From contig CM028335.1 in NCBI GenBank assembly GCA_016647705.1, positions 37,516,712-37,580,711 on the forward strand: 64,000 nt of DNA, given 5' to 3'. Within the stretch, counting starts at the first letter, position 1, and each line of letters begins with the position of its first letter. Source of the stretch: Eucommia ulmoides (taxonomy: Eukaryota > Streptophyta > Magnoliopsida > Garryales > Eucommiaceae). Below, in pieces: positions 59,950 to 64,000 of this stretch. The position numbers and the translations under genes were made by a program. Under the pieces are notes generated by a model. The model was not told the DNA's origin, did not search any database, and saw nothing but the letters and a program-made list of their open reading frames with translations.

Positions 59950-61147
59950 GGTGGTGTTTTGTTAGTGTTCCCACTTTTCTCAACCCAACTGGGATAGATT
60001 GGGTTGAATTGAGTTAAGAACTTTGTTTCCCTCTCAAAATAGAATTTTGTATGGTAACGACAATATTTTTTTGTTCTGAGAACATAATCGCGTTTAGTAA
60101 CGATATTATCCAAAAATTGTTTCCATACCAAAGTAAAAAAAATCAAAGTGAGATATTACACGCGCAAAAAAAAAAAAAAAAAAAAAGACATGCAAAAAAT
60201 CGGTTGTTGAAAAAAAAAAGAAAAAAGAGAAAACTGTAAAAAACCCAGAAAGAAACCTGCAAAAAAACCCAAAAAAAAAAACAAAATTGAAATGAAAATC
60301 TGCAAAAAACGTTGACGAAACAAAATCGATTTCTTGAACAACGAAATAGAAATCAAAAACCAGCTGAAGTTCATTAACGAGTAATGAAATCAGATTTCGG
60401 TAATTAATTGGGTTCGTGAACGAGCAACGTTTTTGCTTGGGTTCGTTGGCCTCTTGAAAAACGAAATCGAAATCGAAAATCAATTTCACGAAAAACAAAA
60501 TTAAAATCGTTGGCCTCCTGAACGGAGAATTCGTTGTTCGTCGTTGGCTAGGCGATGGAGAGCAACAACGAAACGGGGAGTAACCCAGCTCTCTGTCTAG
60601 AAATCGACACCCCAAAACACAAAATCAAGAACAATGAAATCGAAATTGAAAATCGAAACTAAAATCAAGAACCAAACCCTAAATCAAAATAGAAATCAAA
60701 ACCTGATCGATTTGAGCTTTCTGTTTTCTTTGTTCTTGCAGGCGATTTTGATCTATTTGAAGTCAAAATTGATTGTGGACTGAAGAACGAAGACTACGAC
60801 AATGGAGATTGAGGGCTGAAGAACAAAGGTAGCGGCGAAGACAATGGTAGCAGTGAAGACACAGAGAGTGATAGAGCGAAGACGAGAAGAAGCCAGACGA
60901 GAAAGACACACAAAGAGGGATGGGAAAAAGGAAAAATAAAAACTTTTTTTTTTTAGCTTAACAAAAGTCGAATAGGGGATCTCATTAACAATTACAAAAA
61001 TTTCGAGCTTGTCCCTAAAGTTGGGTTCAGTTTTTTGGGCAAAAAAAAAATAAGTTTTTTGTTTCTCATTTCTTTAGGATTTTGATAATCAATTCTTATT
61101 TTTTGAGTTGAGTTGGGTTGGAATGGAAACACTAACCAAACGAGGCC
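59950..61147. mobile_element. PIF/Harbinger-like non-autonomous element, 1.2 kb
   Basis: Left end GGTGGTGTTTTGTTAGTG and right end (reverse complement) GGCCTCGTTTGGTTAGTG align over 18 bp with five mismatches. Similarity continues inward (ttcccacttttctcaaccca versus ttccattccaacccaactc). TTA flanks both ends (59947-59949 and 61148-61150), the target duplication of this superfamily. The interior has ORFs with poly-Phe or low-complexity content (e.g. 60106-60615 minus) and no transposase; part could be captured host DNA. Confidence 0.7.
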
Positions 61148-61339
61148 TTACTTTACCAAATTTAGTCAAATTTAACAATTTTTATATTTTCTTCTATTTT
61201 TTTTTTTCTGTATTATCCAGTGTAATCTAAGGTAGAAATTCATTTCCTTTAAGCCTAAGCTTAATGTTTATCTGAACTTATACTTTCAATTTGACATTGA
61301 TTGGGTAGGACAAAATGCAGTGTCTATAAGGGTTTGCTA

Positions 61340-62401
61340 GAGGGAAACGATGATGGCTACCTTATTCTCTTTCTTCTTTGGTAGAGCTTACCTCTTTGTC
61401 GGATCGGGTGAGGCTTTTTAGATCTTTTTATTCCTTACACTTTCATCTATCACCTCAGCTTACTTGATCGCATCGTCGAAGGAAGCCACCGCTATGCTCT
61501 AAAGGCCCTGATAGAACGGTGGTGTCTGTATTAACTTGAATATCTTTAATTGGGCCTCCTCGTTTAGTCTAGGGACAAATTTGGCAGCCTCTTTTCTCCA
61601 GTAGATGGTGTATATCTGCAAGCTCTCATCATTTTTCTTAAGTATCTGGTATAGGGTATTATGGTCTGGCACGACATCCTTGTTAAAATGACTCTACCAG
61701 ATCCTCGAAGGTCTTGATCTATGATAGGTCCAGGATCATGTAGTAGCTGAGAGCCAATCTTTTCAGCGATTGCCGGAACATCTTCAGGCAAAGGTCTTCG
61801 TTCATAGCATGAACTCCCAACTCCTCCTTACAGATGTTGACATGTCATTCTGGCGGGCCAGTACCATCATATTTCATGAACTTTAGATACACCACCCAAG
61901 GCAATTCTGACAGCTCCTTGTACGTCAATTTTCTGGATGGTTTCTCCATTTTCAATTCTTCTATGGTTCTCTCCAATTCCTTTATTTTTAGAACCCAGGA
62001 CGGAGAGGTCCATATTCTTTTCTGTTTTCGATTTCAACAACCAAGGCCAATTGATTGGCATTCGGATCATTGGGTAGAGCAACGACTCTCTCTGGATGAA
62101 TGAGGATCAGTGGTGCGGAGGGGGTTCGGCCTTCGGGTGAGGCCTGATAAACATGCCCCTAGTTGGGCTATGCCGACGCTCTATAGGCGAAGGGATGAAG
62201 GCCTATCTGAGGTCCGTAGTAGACCAAAACCGCAAAGTTCGGGCCAACATGGTTCAGATTCGGCACTGAGTTCTCCCTTCCAAAGCTTGGAAGATTTCTA
62301 TTTGGTGATTCATTGACCTTTTGTATCAGCATGTTAATGGTTTCTTGCATCCGAGCTATCTGGGTCATGTTGGGAGATTTGGGATTGCCTTCGGATGTCA
62401 T
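61340..62401 (-). pseudogene. Gag N-terminal half of Tat-like element A
   Basis: On the minus strand it starts at 62401 (MTSEGNPKSPNMTQIARMQE, then TINMLIQKVNESPNRNLPSF). After a leader, broken frames read typical retrotransposon gag: KLTYKELSELPWVVYLKFMK near 61945-61870, MFRQSLKRLALSYYMILDLS-like text near 61785-61725, FEDLVESF near 61705-61685, and YTIYWRKEAAKFVPRLNEEA near 61620-61560. Stops and frameshifts occur in the middle. The rest of gag is at 54043-54740, beyond LTR-B. Confidence 0.75.
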
Positions 62402-63640
62402 CTTGGAATGATTTTGGGCCCGACTGTGAGTGAAGATCGGACTTCAGATGGGGGGAACTAAAATTGCTTTTCTAGGAACACTTTTCCTGTCTCATCCTGT
62501 TCTTACCACAAGCCCACTTATTAGTCCACGTAAATTTTAGGTAGTCTTAAAATCCATTCATGTTCGAAGTTTTCAGTTCCAATAATGATTGATTAAAACA
62601 AATAATGATTTATAAAAATGCTTTCGTAATTCTCATCGGTATTGAAAACTTTGAACTCGTTTAGTTTTTTAAGACTTCCAAAGATATCATCAATCCATCA
62701 AATATAAAAAACCCTTCCACGTCTTGTATCATAGAATCCCAAGGGGATAGATTTTGGGCTCAAATGATATCTTAAAGATAATTGAGAGGGGATTAATGTA
62801 ATTTAGAAAAAACAATATAAAATAATATATATATAAAAAGTACACTTTACACACACATATATATATGCCTAAAATAATCCATGCCCCTTTTTTTTTTTTT
62901 TTTTTTCTCTTTTCTTAGCCGAAATTCACGTCCACGTGTTTGTTTTTCCTTTTTTTTTTTTGGTTCAATCTTATCCATGCTTGTGGATAAGATATATATA
63001 TATATTAAAATAAACTATATTACGCGCTCAATTTATGGGACTAATGATACATACAAATATACATGTATATTTATGTCAAAATATATATAGAGTGGGTTCG
63101 AGAAATATAGTTGGTATAGAAATATCTAATTTGCGAAGAATACAATTTAAAATAAAAATTGTAAATTTTACTAAAACGCTAATTTTTAGTATTTCGTTGA
63201 CTAATTAAATTTTTAACAGTTGATTAATATTTTTCTACAAATTAAATTATCAACATGAAATTTTTGTAATCGTTACTGTAATAATTTTTGTATAATTAAT
63301 ATTAACATAGAAAATAAGGTATATAGTAATTTTGTATATTCAAAATTTGGGAATGGAAAATTGTGCATTTTAGGGTCACGCATTGCATATTAGATTTATT
63401 TTAAATAAATTATTAATTTAGGCCCTATCGTTGTTAGGTTCACAGGCGCCGCCGGCCGTATAGTATTTTGGTGACAGTATTTTTGGTAGCGTGAAAATCG
63501 ATATGAGTGTACTGTCTTCTAGGTAAATTTACAAATTATGTTTCGTATAAATTGTGGAAAATAAATATTTATTAAAATGGATGGTTTTATAACTTATGTG
63601 GATCAAGTAAAATTTTAAACGTGGAAAGTAGTTTTATTAT
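62402..63640. other. Non-coding sequence, probably leader or LTR remnant of element A plus flank
   Basis: 62402-62520 should be the gag leader. Beyond it the sequence is AT-rich with a T run (62888-62906), a TA run (62992-63005) and a short GC-rich spot (ggcgccgccggcc near 63448). No primer-binding site or 5' LTR was recognised and no gene seen. Confidence 0.45.
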
Positions 63641-63649
63641 CCGACTATG

Positions 63650-63890
63650 TCATAGTGTGATCTCGTTAGGAGGGTGTGTCCTGCGGGATGTTGTTGGTCC
63701 TAACATGAGGGCATGTCCTGTAGGACGATAAATTATGACCTGTCAGGAGGGTAAGTCATGTAGGTGGTTGATTATGTTGTTGATATATTCTGACCTGTTA
63801 GGAGAACTAGTCCTGTAGGTGATTGGTTGCGTTGTTGATATATGTGGACCAGTCAGGAGTGCAAATCCTGCGGGTGGCTGCTCCTACCAT
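63650..63890. repeat. Tandem repeat with tcaggaggg..tcctg(c/t)(g/a)gg core
   Basis: Five diverged units of about 45-60 bp, each with g(a/t)cctgt(c/t)aggagg followed by tcctgtaggtg or tcctgcggg and gttgttgatatat. Similar cores occur in the leaders of some plant gypsy LTRs, but no element was delimited before the window ends at 64000. Confidence 0.75.
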
Positions 63891-64000
63891 TGGAGATATT
63901 AAATGGATCTGACACTGATAGTCACTTTAGATGACACAGTTGTACAAGTTACAGTACCATCGTAACTCTCGATCGTGAGGTGAAACAATCCTATGACTAG

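Larger units (their letters stand above)
54744..61328 (-). mobile_element. LTR-B, Tat-type LTR inserted in gag of element A, itself split
   Basis: Plus-strand start TGATGCACCTCGG, end AATGCAGTGTCTATA, matching the ends of LTR-A in type. Flanks are agagt (54739-54743) and agggt (61329-61333), a target duplication with one mismatch. Gag of element A stops at one side and resumes at the other. Without nested inserts the LTR is about 2.9 kb. It has a minus-strand TATA box (CTATATATAC, 58647-58638), a gagtcaccacc...ggtcggttatg...tgcaccccaag block at 54915-55095 and three copies of a cctacatatc...aatcaggtc..catgtagttcc phrase (55330, 55445, 55570). Only LTR sequence is present. Confidence 0.7.

Noticed and set aside
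60106-60615. 169-codon minus ORF rich in Phe
   Set aside because: Its composition reflects A-rich runs on the plus strand inside the PIF-like element; no transmembrane or enzyme family was recognised.

Overview
This window is nuclear DNA of a flowering plant, most likely a eudicot. It is AT-rich, genes have GT-AG introns, and the two recognisable host genes are plant-specific: an XBAT33-type ankyrin/RING E3 ubiquitin ligase (minus strand, 3' end beyond the left edge) and a xyloglucan endotransglucosylase/hydrolase, XTH (minus, 23.2-25.1 kb). Nearly everything else is transposon sequence, much of it nested. No rRNA, tRNA or CRISPR array was recognised. All coordinates, alignments and counts here were made by eye.

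Layout. 0-6.9 kb: nine exons of the XBAT33-like gene; its 2.9-kb seventh intron holds an antisense Ty1/copia fragment with one LTR. 7.2-16.5 kb: a 9.3-kb Mutator-like element (MULE-1), 318 bp upstream of the XBAT33-like start codon, with a perfect 10-bp target duplication, TIRs built of serial hairpins, subterminal motif arrays, a decayed transposase and a nested LTR-like insertion. 16.6-22 kb: a decayed Ty3/gypsy element with Tat-type features (RT, RNase H, tandem-repeat 3' region, antisense ORF), then an LTR fragment (22.0-22.7 kb). 23.2-25.1 kb: XTH. 27.05-36.57 kb: a second MULE (MULE-2) with a 9-bp target duplication, a transposase pseudogene, a Ulp1-like C48 peptidase pseudogene (the Kaonashi arrangement) and about 28 exact copies of one 11-bp motif. 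36.6-49.2 kb: an L1-type LINE split by a 2.3-kb solo copia LTR (perfect GATTA duplication) and by a chromovirus-like Ty3/gypsy element whose polyprotein end lies in its own LTR. 49.3-62.4 kb: a copia integrase fragment, then a minus-strand Tat/Ogre-like element whose gag is split by another Tat-type LTR, which itself contains a second solo copia LTR (perfect ATGAT duplication) and a PIF/Harbinger-like element (TTA duplication). 62.4-64 kb: non-coding sequence and a short tandem repeat.

The two host genes are not obviously linked functionally: one marks proteins for degradation, the other remodels cell-wall xyloglucan. Within the MULEs the transposase, TIRs and motif arrays form the mobile system, but both transposases carry disabling changes. 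The most unusual signals are the motif arrays in both MULEs and the serial hairpins in the MULE-1 TIRs.
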